A stretch of DNA of 64,000 nucleotides from Thiopseudomonas acetoxidans (GTDB lineage: Bacteria > Pseudomonadota > Gammaproteobacteria > Pseudomonadales > Pseudomonadaceae). The stretch spans positions 119,138-183,137 of the forward strand of contig NZ_JAUCDY010000006.1 of assembly GCF_030362935.1 (NCBI RefSeq), in the 5' to 3' direction. A model generated the notes under the pieces. That model ran no database searches and had not been told where the DNA came from. It was given only the letters and a program-made list of their open reading frames with translations. The translations under genes were made by a program, and so were the position numbers. Shown piece after piece: positions 15,653-24,170 of the stretch (position 1 is the stretch's first letter; each line of letters begins with the position of its first letter).

Positions 15653-17275
15653 ATGAGCCAAGTGCCAAAAACAAAACACATGTCAGTGCAGACCAAAATA
15701 AACATTGCAATGCTGTCGGTTTTTTTTGTGATGATGTCGGCTTCTTTGCTTTTTTCTGCGAGCAATGAAAAACAGCTAGTGCTCGAAGTTGTTGAGCAAC
15801 AAACCAAAGACGCTGCAGATACGTACTTTGACAGCATTAACACCATGATGTTGACGGGTACTATGGCTCAGCGCGAAGTGTTACGCAGCAAGATTCTTGA
15901 GCGTCCTGGGGTAGTTGAGGCGCGGATTATTCGCAATGATGCGATTAACTCAATGTATGGTCCGGGCTATGACTATCAGGTTGCTCTAGATGAATTGGAT
16001 GAGCGCGCGCTTAATGGCGATCCTGTGGTACATATTGATGACAGGCAAGGCTCGCGCATTTTAACGGTGATTAATCCTATATTGGCCGAAACAGATTATC
16101 GCGGCACTAATTGTTTGATGTGTCACATGGTGCCCGAAAATATGGTGGTAGGTGCGGTACGAATAAGCTATTCACTGGAAGCACTTGATGAGCAGGTGAT
16201 GCAAAATATCCTGATGAGCGCTGCCATTCAGTTATTGCTGTTAATTGTTGGGCTGATTGTTATCATTTATATTGTTCGTCGAGTGGTTATTGTGCGTATT
16301 AACGCGATGCGCCAAACCATGGAAGAAATGACGCACGCTGACGATCTAAGCCGCACCGTAGAGGTACATGCCAAAGACGAAGTGGGCGCTATGGGTGAGA
16401 CCTTTAACCGCATGATCGGTAAGTTCCGCCATAGTCTCAATGCTGTGTCGAGTGTTACGCAACGTTTGAGTCAAGTATCGGATCAGGTGGCTTCCGTTGC
16501 TGACGATACCCTTAAGGCTGTTGTAGCGCAGCGTACTGAAACTGACATGGTGGCTTCGGCCATGAATGAGATGAGCGCCACAGTGCAGCAGGTGGCGCAA
16601 AATGCAACACAGACTTCGCAGGCTTCACAGGGTGCAGACCAAGAAGCGAGCAACGGTGTGCTCGTTGCGCAAGAGGCGATAGAAGGTATACGTACGCTTA
16701 TTAATGAGATCGAGAGCGCCGCACAGGTGGTTGCTCAGGTGGAAGGCGATACCGCCAATATTGCCAAGGTGTTAAGTGAAATCAAGGGTATTGCCGAACA
16801 AACCAACTTGTTGGCTTTGAATGCGGCCATCGAGGCAGCACGAGCGGGTGAGCAGGGTCGTGGTTTTGCTGTAGTAGCCGATGAGGTGCGTACTTTGGCG
16901 TCACGTACCCAGCATTCCACTGAAGAAATTCAAAACATGATTGAGCAGTTACAAAAAGGAGTTTCTAATGCAGTGACTGCTATGGGTGGCGCCCAAGACC
17001 GCGCTGGCTATGGTACGGAGCGCGTGGAGCGTGCCGCACAAAGCTTGCATGTCATTGCTGCAGAGGTGGCAACCATCAGCGATATGAACATGCAAATCGC
17101 GACTGCAGCTGAGGAGCAGTCTTCAGTGGCTGATGAAATCAACCGTAATGTAACTACGATCAGCCAGATTGCGGACGAGACTTCAGCAGGGGCGACTAAA
17201 ACATCGCAGAACAGCGAAGAGTTGGTGCGCCTAGCCGCCGAGTTAAACCATTTGGTTGGACAATTTAAACTCTAA
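15653..17275 (+). CDS. Methyl-accepting chemotaxis protein with periplasmic CXXCH (c-type haem) sensor
   Basis: 540 residues. TM1 is at about 17-37 and TM2 at about 187-208, enclosing a periplasmic domain of about 150 residues. A HAMP domain lies at about 209-265, and the signalling hairpin has the fully conserved tip EQTNLLALNAAIEAARAGE. The periplasmic domain contains C154-L-M-C157-H158, the covalent haem c attachment motif, preceded by ILAETDYRGTN. It resembles haem-containing single-domain sensors of the DUF3365/Tll0287 kind, but I cannot confirm the fold. A redox, oxygen or NO signal is the natural inference. No C-terminal CheR-tethering pentapeptide is present. Confidence 0.9.
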   Translation: MSQVPKTKHMSVQTKINIAMLSVFFVMMSASLLFSASNEKQLVLEVVEQQTKDAADTYFDSINTMMLTGTMAQREVLRSKILERPGVVEARIIRNDAINSMYGPGYDYQVALDELDERALNGDPVVHIDDRQGSRILTVINPILAETDYRGTNCLMCHMVPENMVVGAVRISYSLEALDEQVMQNILMSAAIQLLLLIVGLIVIIYIVRRVVIVRINAMRQTMEEMTHADDLSRTVEVHAKDEVGAMGETFNRMIGKFRHSLNAVSSVTQRLSQVSDQVASVADDTLKAVVAQRTETDMVASAMNEMSATVQQVAQNATQTSQASQGADQEASNGVLVAQEAIEGIRTLINEIESAAQVVAQVEGDTANIAKVLSEIKGIAEQTNLLALNAAIEAARAGEQGRGFAVVADEVRTLASRTQHSTEEIQNMIEQLQKGVSNAVTAMGGAQDRAGYGTERVERAAQSLHVIAAEVATISDMNMQIATAAEEQSSVADEINRNVTTISQIADETSAGATKTSQNSEELVRLAAELNHLVGQFKL

Positions 17276-17292
17276 CCCACAAGTCACCTTTT

Positions 17293-17329
17293 AAGCCCTG
17301 CCATTGGTAACAATAGCAGGGCTTTTTTT
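17293..17329 (+). terminator. Rho-independent terminator of the chemoreceptor gene
   Basis: AAGCCCTGC, 14-base loop, GCAGGGCTT and five more T residues, 18 bases after the stop. Its last bases overlap the stop codon of the convergent coiled-coil gene. Confidence 0.85.
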
Positions 17330-18176
17330 ATGGCTTTATGGCTTCATTTAAAGCGTTGATACTGCGTGTTATTTGCGCTCGATAGGCTTGAAATTCTTGT
17401 GCGAGCCCAACCTGTTCAGCGTGAATCTTATCCAGTTCTTGTTGCAGCTTTTGTAAGGCCAACTGATTGCTATGGTACTGCTTGAGTTGTTCATTGAGCT
17501 GTTCAGAGTGCTGGGCTAAGGCTTCAAGCTCAGCATGGATTAGGGTTAACTGTTGATTATGGGTTTGGTTAACCTCCAACTGCTGGGATTGCTGTTGCTG
17601 AAAAACTTCTAGCTGCTTAAAGCCGAGCTTAACTTCGCTACCCAGCTGTTGCTGAGCGGCATCGACGGCCAGCAAGCCTTCTTTTACTGCGTTGGCATGT
17701 TGTGTTAAGCGTTGCTTCAGCTGCTCCTGTTGCTTGGAGAGCGAACGCACCTGCTCAGTGTTTTTGCCTGTTTGTGTGTTGATAGCCTCAAGTTGCTGCT
17801 GCAGTGTTGTGAGTGTGCGGCTCAATGTTGCGATTTTTGATTGAGCGCTGCTCTGACTGGTATTGAGCTGTCCAGAGATGCTTTGAATATGTTTGGCAGC
17901 ATCACCGCTAATTTCAGCAAAGTTGTCTTGTGTGGCGATCAGCTGCTGTTCCAGAAGCTGCATGCGCTGATAATTGTTGTAGGCTAGAGCTCCTGTGCCT
18001 GCGGCAATGCTTGCTATGGCGAACCAAATAGCCAATTGGCGCGGTTTTTTGCTAGGTTGATTAAACAGCCGAGAGGTTTCGCCGAGTAAAGGTTCAAGTT
18101 GAATGCTGTCGTCAGACTGTGCGGTAAGACTGGGTAGCTCATCATTAGGAGCGGGAGTGTTTTTGTTAGCTGGCAT
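17328..18176 (-). CDS. Single-pass inner-membrane coiled-coil protein, function unknown
   Basis: 282 residues from the ATG at 18176. A cytoplasmic N-terminal segment of about 45 residues is followed by one membrane helix (AIWFAIASIAAGTGALAYN) and then some 200 residues of nearly uninterrupted coiled coil rich in Gln (for example EQLKQRLTQHANAVKEGL). The topology suggests a periplasmic rod anchored at the inner membrane. An upstream open frame to 18266 lacks support. It lies 120 bases downstream of pabB on the same strand. I do not recognise a named family; some resemblance to HemX- or MCP-like coiled coils is expected from composition alone. Confidence 0.7.
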   Translation of the reverse strand: MPANKNTPAPNDELPSLTAQSDDSIQLEPLLGETSRLFNQPSKKPRQLAIWFAIASIAAGTGALAYNNYQRMQLLEQQLIATQDNFAEISGDAAKHIQSISGQLNTSQSSAQSKIATLSRTLTTLQQQLEAINTQTGKNTEQVRSLSKQQEQLKQRLTQHANAVKEGLLAVDAAQQQLGSEVKLGFKQLEVFQQQQSQQLEVNQTHNQQLTLIHAELEALAQHSEQLNEQLKQYHSNQLALQKLQQELDKIHAEQVGLAQEFQAYRAQITRSINALNEAIKP

Positions 18177-18295
18177 GCAGAGATCTTTTAACCTTTTCGT
18201 TAGCGGCAAAGTCTGTGTTATAGCGTAAAACTGCGCATAAGTGAATTTGCCTGTATTGGTCAGCAATCCTGGCTAGAGGTTTTAATCTGTAGCGC

Positions 18296-19627
18296 TCAGC
18301 GTACCAAGTGTGCTTCTTCAAGGCAGCGCATCAACACACTGACCTTATCAATAGACTCTTGATACTCGGCTTGCCAGTCAGAGCCCTGAGTGATGCCACC
18401 GCCGCCCCAGCAGCGTAGTAATCCATCTTGGGCGAGCAGAGTACGAATAGTGACTGAGCTGTCGAATTGACCATGATTAGAAAGATAGAAAACCGATCCG
18501 CAATACACTTCTCTTGAGTCCGCTTCGAGCATATCAATCACTTCAATCACGCTGTTTTTCGGTGTGCCGCTAATTGAGCCAGCCGGAAAACAGTGTTGGA
18601 GCAGGTCTAGAGCATCCTTATCTTGGCTAAGCTGGCCGGTAATACAACTAACCAAGTGATGTACATTGGCAAAGCTTTCCAGCTGACATAACTGCGGCGT
18701 ATGCAAAGTATCGGGATGACAGCATTGCAACAACTCTTGCAGCATAAGCTCGACAATCATCAGGTTTTCGCGCTGATCTTTATCGCTGTTGCGTAACTCA
18801 TCAGCCAGCTGCTTATCAAGCAGCGCAGTTGCGCCACGCGGGCGTGTGCCTTTTATGGGATAGGTGCGAACCTGCTGTTGTTGCGCCTGTAAAAAACACT
18901 CGGGCGATGCGCTTAATACGGCGTCTTGCGCTCCAAGACGGATAAAGCTGGCATAGGGTGTGGGGCAGACCGCACGTAAGCTGAGGTAGGCTTGCCAAGG
19001 GTCGCCTTGATAATAACTGTTAAAGGATTGTGCGAAGTTCACCTGCTCGCACTCACCTTGCTCGATTAGGCTTTGAATACGTGCAATGGCAGCTTGGTAC
19101 TCATCTGGCTGAATTTGCGCCTGAAACGGCTGGGATAGTGTAAATGTTTCAGTTGTTTTTGGCGCGGAAGGGTTAAACAAGGCAACAAGCTGTTGTTGCC
19201 TGGCCGCTGGAACGCTGGAGTGGCAAATCAGTCCAGTGCGCTGCGACTGATGATCATTGATGAGCGCCCAAGGATATAAGCCGATACTGGCTGGAACCAG
19301 CTGGCTTGCATGCCGGCTTTTAGGCACGCCAGCGCTGTAGGCAAGATAACCTAGTAAGCCGCCGGTAAAGGGTAAGTCTGCCACTGGGCAGGCTTCAGCA
19401 GGCAGAGTGTGCAGCATAGCGCGCGTGCGGATTAAAAACTCACCGGTAGACTCGTTGGGCTGCAGTTGTAACTGCCTGCTCGGCCATGCGCTACAGATAT
19501 CGTAGCGTCCTGAGGTGCAGTGAGGACGTCCGGAATCCAGCCATATAGCTCCCGGTGCAGCCTGAATACAGGCGAAATAGCCGCTGGTGTCAGTGACGTA
19601 AGGAAGTGGGTAATACTGGCTAGACAT
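18296..19627 (-). CDS. pabB: Aminodeoxychorismate synthase component I
   Basis: 443 residues. With PabA glutaminase it converts chorismate to 4-amino-4-deoxychorismate for folate synthesis. The chorismate-binding domain fills the C-terminal two thirds. The motif PIKGTRPRG contains the lysine that distinguishes PabB from anthranilate synthase TrpE (PIAGT). Further conserved pieces are ENLMIVEL, FPAGSISGTPK and a Gly-rich CWGGGGIT. It starts eight bases after the ATP-grasp ligase gene, so it is probably the fourth gene of that operon, an unusual partner for a folate gene. Confidence 0.94.
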   Translation of the reverse strand: MSSQYYPLPYVTDTSGYFACIQAAPGAIWLDSGRPHCTSGRYDICSAWPSRQLQLQPNESTGEFLIRTRAMLHTLPAEACPVADLPFTGGLLGYLAYSAGVPKSRHASQLVPASIGLYPWALINDHQSQRTGLICHSSVPAARQQQLVALFNPSAPKTTETFTLSQPFQAQIQPDEYQAAIARIQSLIEQGECEQVNFAQSFNSYYQGDPWQAYLSLRAVCPTPYASFIRLGAQDAVLSASPECFLQAQQQQVRTYPIKGTRPRGATALLDKQLADELRNSDKDQRENLMIVELMLQELLQCCHPDTLHTPQLCQLESFANVHHLVSCITGQLSQDKDALDLLQHCFPAGSISGTPKNSVIEVIDMLEADSREVYCGSVFYLSNHGQFDSSVTIRTLLAQDGLLRCWGGGGITQGSDWQAEYQESIDKVSVLMRCLEEAHLVR

Positions 19628-19635
19628 ACACTCAG

Positions 19636-20616
19636 CTAGAGCTCGTGATTAGTGTCAAATAAGGACTGAGCAAGGTTAATACGCTGCTGCGGACTCTCTT
19701 GTGTGCCCGTCAGCTTGAGCTGCTGTAAATGCTCTTCTATGGCATGTGCTCTATGGGTAAGTCCTGCGTTGTTAGCGATTTGGATATTCAGGCCCGGGCG
19801 CGCATTGAGCTCAAGAATTAGCGGACCAAGCTCTTGGTCTAGCACCATATCGACGCCGATATAACCTAAACCACATAGCTCGTAGCAGCTTGCTGCTAAT
19901 TCCATAAAATTTTGCCAGTGCGGTAGTTGCACGCCATCAACGGGGTTTTCAGTGTCTGGGTGTTTGCTGATTTTGTCGTTTAACCAAGTGCCTTTCAGCG
20001 TAATACCGGTAGCTAGGTCAACGCCCACACCGATTGCACCTTGGTGCAGGTTGGCTTTGCCGCCAGACTGGCGGGTCGGGAGGCGTAGCATGGCCATAAT
20101 AGGGTATCCCATCAGTACGATGATGCGAATATCAGGCACGCCTTCGTAACTGATGCTTTTAAAGATTGGGTCGGGCGTAACGCGGTATTCAATCAGCGCA
20201 CGGTCTCTAGCGCCTCCTAGCGAATACAGGCCGGTCAATATGTTGGAAACCTGATGTTCAAGCTCATCATGACTCATCAACTTGCCTGATACCGTTTTGT
20301 AACGCCCTTCGAAGCGATCAGCAATAACGATAATGCCGTCACCACCTGCGCCTTGAGCTGGTTTAATCACAAAATCCTTATGGCCTTCGAGGAGTTGGTG
20401 CAGCTTGCTAATACCTTTTTCTGTCTCAATGATGCCGTACATTTCGGGTACTTGAATACCGGCAGCTATCGCACGTTCTTTGGTGAGGATTTTATCGTCA
20501 ACTAGAGGGTATAGGCTGCGCTTGTTGTATTTAAGCACGTAGTCAGCGTTGCGGCGGTTAATGCCCATAATGCCTTTGGCTTCAAGCTCACGCCATGTTT
20601 TGATTAAACCGAGCAT
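19636..20616 (-). CDS. Alpha-L-glutamate ligase-like ATP-grasp protein (RimK-related)
   Basis: 326 residues with an ATP-grasp fold: FVIKPAQGAGGDGI (ATP lid/lysine region, about 103-116), GLGYIGVDMVLD, and the metal-binding ILELNARPGLNIQIAN near the C terminus. This pattern fits the TIGR02291-type branch related to RimK, which adds glutamate or similar residues to an acceptor. The acceptor is unknown. It lies four bases after the 7TM protein gene and is encoded with a retropepsin-like protease, a trio known from comparative genomics as a predicted peptide-modification system. Confidence 0.88.
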   Translation of the reverse strand: MLGLIKTWRELEAKGIMGINRRNADYVLKYNKRSLYPLVDDKILTKERAIAAGIQVPEMYGIIETEKGISKLHQLLEGHKDFVIKPAQGAGGDGIIVIADRFEGRYKTVSGKLMSHDELEHQVSNILTGLYSLGGARDRALIEYRVTPDPIFKSISYEGVPDIRIIVLMGYPIMAMLRLPTRQSGGKANLHQGAIGVGVDLATGITLKGTWLNDKISKHPDTENPVDGVQLPHWQNFMELAASCYELCGLGYIGVDMVLDQELGPLILELNARPGLNIQIANNAGLTHRAHAIEEHLQQLKLTGTQESPQQRINLAQSLFDTNHEL

Positions 20617-20620
20617 GTCA

Positions 20621-22144
20621 CTAATCCTTGAGGAAGGCTTTAAAACGGAAAAGTTCGGTTAAGCGATAACCACGATAACGTCCCATTGCCAGCATAAAGC
20701 CCGTCATGATGAGCAGGGTGCCGGGGAAGGTGAAGATAAAGTAGCTTAGCTGCACAGAGCTCATTAAGAAGTACGCCAGTGAAGCGGCAAACAAAGTGCC
20801 TATAGCCACTTTAAAGGCGTTGTTACCGCCGCGCTCTTCCCACGTAATAGACAGACGCTCAATGGTCATGGTCAAAATAACCATTGGGAAGAGCGTAACT
20901 GACAGCCCGCGTTCCAAACCGAGTTTGTGACTGAACAGGCTGATGCACGCAAATAAAATCACTACAAAGGTCAGCACGACGGATAGTCGCGGCAGCATCT
21001 GTAGTTTTAAATGCTCTAAATAGGAGCGTAATGATAAACCAAGCGCGGTGATTAAAGTAAATAACACAATCCCGAAAACTAGCTGGGTTTCGCGGAAAGC
21101 CAGCGCAATCAACACTGGAGTAAAAGTACCTAGCGTTTGCAGACCGCCAATGTTGCGTAAAATCAGAATAATCAGCACGCCGACAGGGATCATCAGCATG
21201 ATGTGGTAATTCTGCTGCTCAGCAAAGGGCAGTGCATAGAGGGAGTAATCCAAGAAGTGGCTGCTGGCATCACTGGAAAGTTGAGCTAAACGCATGGCGT
21301 TTATTTCATTCTTATTGATGCTGAAGCTTATTTGTGGATTAAGACCGCCTTCTAGATTAAAGGCAGGTTCATCACCATACCACCAGACCAAGCGATCTTT
21401 AGGCATGCCTTGCTCGCCGGTTTGCGGATTAAAATACAGCCATTTTTTGCCATTAAAACTACGCAGCCACAACTCAGGTTCTTGGTTGCTACTGCTTTCT
21501 AAGCGTATGGTGTGCATGCGTTGGATAGGCACATGGGCGATGGATAATACCAGCTCGATAACCTCTGCTTTTTTTGTGCTCGAGTAGTCGCCCCTTAAGA
21601 GGAGTTTGGCATTATCGTCATTCCTATTGTTAACTTTCTTGATCGCTTCGGTCACAAAGGTTTCTACATCAGCGGAGTTTTGTCTAATGGAAGCCAGCAA
21701 CGCTTCAGCGGCAATTTTTTCTACGCCATCCACCGCAATGCTTTCGCGGTAAACAGGGCCTTTGGCTTTGCCTTCTTCAAGGTTGTAGCGACTTGAGGCT
21801 ACAAGACGGTAATACAGCGTTTGTTTGCCGGATGCGCGTCGTGCTGACCAAGTGATACGTCTGTTATTGTCGAGCTTGTTGATACTTACGCCGTAGTTGT
21901 TAGATATGAAGCTCTCATTAAGAATAACGTGGTTTTGTTCGGCCGGTGGTGCAAACATTTGCAATTTGACTGGTTCATTGGTTTTTGCCTGAAACTCAAC
22001 TTTGGCATCGATATTCCATAGGTTGTCTACTTCGTGTTCGGTCAAGGGAATATTGAGCACGAATATCTGATAACCCGTAATCAGAGCACCTAGGCCGACT
22101 AACAGGGTGATAAGGATTTTTAAATGTAAGTTCAGAGCGCGCAT
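20621..22144 (-). CDS. Inactive transglutaminase fused to 7 transmembrane helices (UUP1 family)
   Basis: 507 residues. One N-terminal membrane helix (ILITLLVGLGALITGYQIFVL) precedes a periplasmic region of about 230 residues with a degenerate transglutaminase-like part. Then comes a block of about six helices from about 310 on (IMLMIPVGVLIILILRNIGG, TFTPVLIALAFRETQLVFGIVLF and others). The family's transglutaminase domain lacks the catalytic triad and is thought to bind peptides rather than cut them. It starts three bases after the protease gene and ends four before the ligase gene, so the three are translated from one message. Confidence 0.87.
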   Translation of the reverse strand: MRALNLHLKILITLLVGLGALITGYQIFVLNIPLTEHEVDNLWNIDAKVEFQAKTNEPVKLQMFAPPAEQNHVILNESFISNNYGVSINKLDNNRRITWSARRASGKQTLYYRLVASSRYNLEEGKAKGPVYRESIAVDGVEKIAAEALLASIRQNSADVETFVTEAIKKVNNRNDDNAKLLLRGDYSSTKKAEVIELVLSIAHVPIQRMHTIRLESSSNQEPELWLRSFNGKKWLYFNPQTGEQGMPKDRLVWWYGDEPAFNLEGGLNPQISFSINKNEINAMRLAQLSSDASSHFLDYSLYALPFAEQQNYHIMLMIPVGVLIILILRNIGGLQTLGTFTPVLIALAFRETQLVFGIVLFTLITALGLSLRSYLEHLKLQMLPRLSVVLTFVVILFACISLFSHKLGLERGLSVTLFPMVILTMTIERLSITWEERGGNNAFKVAIGTLFAASLAYFLMSSVQLSYFIFTFPGTLLIMTGFMLAMGRYRGYRLTELFRFKAFLKD

Positions 22145-22147
22145 GGG

Positions 22148-22705
22148 TTAGTCAAACTCGTGATTGTTGATGGTGTTTAGCGTTGGTGTTTGCGCTTGGT
22201 ATTCAAGACTAGGATCCACGATGGCGTTGAACTGCTGCAGTGCTGTGGCCCCTACCAGCATAGGGAACTCAAAGCGGCTACGGTCGGTAAGGTTCACTTC
22301 TATGGCGTGCTGTTGAGTGCCCATAGATACAGTCATGGTGACCACGGGGCGCTTGATGTAAGAGCGCTGTACTTCAGGTTTAAAGTCACCGTCACGGCGT
22401 TTGATTTTACTTACTCTGGCCAGGGGAAGTTCGTAAGTGTGTGGCGCAGCATCTTCAATGGCTAAACGAAAACGCACCCAAGGCTCACCGTCTTTATCAA
22501 AATGTTCAATGTCTTGTGCGCTAAGTGATGAGGTTTGAGCACCTGTGTCTAATTTGGCTTTTACGAGCAGGCCAACTTCTGCAATCAGTACTTTTTCGTA
22601 AAGCCCGTAGATGTGTTTTTCTGCTGCATGGGTTGTTTGCATGGCGGTGACACTAGTTAAGCAGGTGAGGAAAAAAGTTTGGAGTATCAACTTTATTTTA
22701 AACAC
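22148..22705 (-). CDS. Retropepsin-like aspartic protease (RimB/DUF785, 'ATP-dependent zinc protease' family)
   Basis: 185 residues from a GTG at 22705, preceded by AGGG and giving a good signal peptide (FKIKLILQTFFLTCLTSVTA). The open frame continues to an ATG at 22783 without a ribosome site. The core is LVKAKLDTGAQTSSLSAQ, with DTGA at the catalytic aspartate position of retropepsins, then FEFPMLVGATAL, the second family motif. The common name 'zinc protease' is historical; the sequence says single-aspartate, dimeric-type protease in the periplasm. It is the first gene of the protease-7TM-ligase-pabB operon. Confidence 0.86.
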   Translation of the reverse strand: MFKIKLILQTFFLTCLTSVTAMQTTHAAEKHIYGLYEKVLIAEVGLLVKAKLDTGAQTSSLSAQDIEHFDKDGEPWVRFRLAIEDAAPHTYELPLARVSKIKRRDGDFKPEVQRSYIKRPVVTMTVSMGTQQHAIEVNLTDRSRFEFPMLVGATALQQFNAIVDPSLEYQAQTPTLNTINNHEFD

Positions 22706-22908
22706 GTCTATTAAACCCTGTAAGAATTCTTGATTTGTTCGCTGTACGGACGAAGCAAATGCAGGCATGAAAAGGAGCACCATTCTAATCAGCTAAGTGA
22801 AAAATAACTATGGGTTGAGTAGAGGAACCTAGAAAATAATCACCCAGAAGTAGTGGGTGCAACTCAGTGTGCTGGTTAATGCTAAACCGCTCATTAAAGG
22901 CTAGTTAA

Positions 22909-23162
22909 GGAACCTCTGAATAACGTTACCGAGGACGCTAACACAAGGCGCAACGACCAACGGGAGTAACAGCCAAAGGCTGGCCCGAAGGGTGAGCACT
23001 AGCGAGTCAAAACGTGCGAAAAAGCGCAGTTTACACCGAGTAAATGAGCATTTTATTCGCTTCGCTCCCCCTTCGGGGCCGTGCTAAAGCACGTTCAATC
23101 TAAAGATTGTGAGTACGTTTTTAACGCAGTGGTAGCTACGCAGGTAGTTATTCAGAGGCTTC
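22909..23162. mobile_element. MITE, 254 bp, IS5-group-like ends (long copy)
   Basis: It has the same terminal repeats as the element at 5602-5740 (GGAACCTCTGAATAAC and, reversed, GAAGCCTCTGAATAAC), here flanked by TTAA on both sides (22905-22908, 23163-23166), again a YTAR duplication. It shares about 37 left-end bases, the core around AAAAAGCGCAGTTTAC and about 45 right-end bases with the short copy. It also holds two extra blocks, about 22950-23008 and 23055-23110, that are imperfect reverse complements of each other (CCCGAAGGG against CCCTTCGGGG). It has no coding capacity. Confidence 0.85.
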
Positions 23163-23364
23163 TTAAGCTAGAAGGTTGTTATTTGCGCGCCTTTAATAAG
23201 CAAAAAATACAGCCCTCGCCATTTAAACAAATGCCGTGCTGTTGGCGCCAGTACGCCTATAGTGCCTTCTTTTAGTAGTGCCTCCTTTCATGGTGTTTTA
23301 TACTCCTTAATACTGTTGCAGAGAGTGCAGTCAAAAAACACAGGGTTCTCGACCAAGGTCGCAT

Positions 23365-23399
23365 GATTGTTGACAGTATTCTTAATATTGTCGACAATC
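23365..23399 (+). promoter_or_regulatory. Promoter and inverted-repeat operator of the prp operon
   Basis: GATTGTTGAC (23365-23374) and GTCGACAATC (23390-23399) are inverted repeats differing by one base, with centres 25 bases apart; the right one contains the palindrome TTGTCGACAA. The same stretch holds TTGACA (23370-23375), 17 bases, GACAAT (23393-23398), a workable sigma-70 promoter. A GntR-family dimer bound here would block polymerase, so autoregulation by the adjacent GntR gene is the simplest reading. The rest of the 23167-23451 spacer shows nothing else clear. Confidence 0.65.
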
Positions 23400-23451
23400 A
23401 GTTCTATATGTTGGGTTTTATGTCCTGCGGGAATGAGTAGGTGTAGACAAT

Positions 23452-24168
23452 ATGCGAGCAGAGGTTGAAGAGTTGTCCGGAGTTGCAGAAGAGTCTTATA
23501 CGCTCTCGGAGCAAGTATTCCGCAATATTCAAGCTGCGATTGTACGCGGTGAAATAGCTCCTGGCAGTAAAATATCAGAGCCAGAGCTTGCGCGTACCTA
23601 TGGTATCAGTCGCGGGCCATTACGCGAAGCGATTCACCGCCTTGAGGGGCAACGCTTATTGGTACGTATTCCGCATATCGGCGCGCGCGTGGTTTCGTTG
23701 TCACATAAAGAGCTCATTGAGTTGTATGAAATCCGCGAGTCATTAGAGGGCTTGGCCTGTCGCTTGGCCGCTGAGCGTATGACCGAGGAACAGGTCATGC
23801 AATTGCGTGAAGTGTTAGCAACGCACGAACGCGATGCCGCTTTCCAAGCAGGAATTGATTACTTCCAGCAAGAAGGCGATTACGACTTTCATTACAAAAT
23901 CATTCAAGGCAGCAATAACCAGATGCTGGTTAAATTGCTGGGTGAAGAGCTGTATCAGCTGGTGCGCATGTACCGCATTCAGCACTCATCCACGCCTAAC
24001 CGTCCACAACAAGCCTTTAAAGAGCATCACAAAATTCTTGATGCCATTGCCGATGGCGATGGTGAACTTGCTGAGCTGTTGATGCGTAGACACATAGCCG
24101 CATCAAGGCGCAATGTTGAGCGTTATTTTCAAAGTGCCAATAGTGCACAAACACCAATAAGAGGTTAA
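23452..24168 (+). CDS. GntR family (FCD) regulator of propionate catabolism
   Basis: 238 residues. The N-terminal winged helix-turn-helix of GntR type (about 15-85; LSEQVFRNIQAAIVRGEI, ELARTYGISRGPLREAIHRLEGQRLL) is followed by an FCD effector domain (about 90-225) with the metal/ligand residues in FHYKIIQGSNNQML and EHHKILDAIADGD. Position directly before prpB matches the PA0797-type regulator of the 2-methylcitrate operon. An operator-like inverted repeat lies upstream. The ATG has a poor ribosome site. Confidence 0.9.
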   Translation: MRAEVEELSGVAEESYTLSEQVFRNIQAAIVRGEIAPGSKISEPELARTYGISRGPLREAIHRLEGQRLLVRIPHIGARVVSLSHKELIELYEIRESLEGLACRLAAERMTEEQVMQLREVLATHERDAAFQAGIDYFQQEGDYDFHYKIIQGSNNQMLVKLLGEELYQLVRMYRIQHSSTPNRPQQAFKEHHKILDAIADGDGELAELLMRRHIAASRRNVERYFQSANSAQTPIRG

Positions 24169-24170
24169 TT

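Noticed and set aside
18296..19627. Anthranilate synthase TrpE
   Set aside because: The motif is PIKGT, with the PabB lysine, not PIAGT.
23081..23275. 64-codon frame at the right end of the long MITE
   Set aside because: It starts inside the element and ends in unrelated sequence; no ribosome site or similarity.
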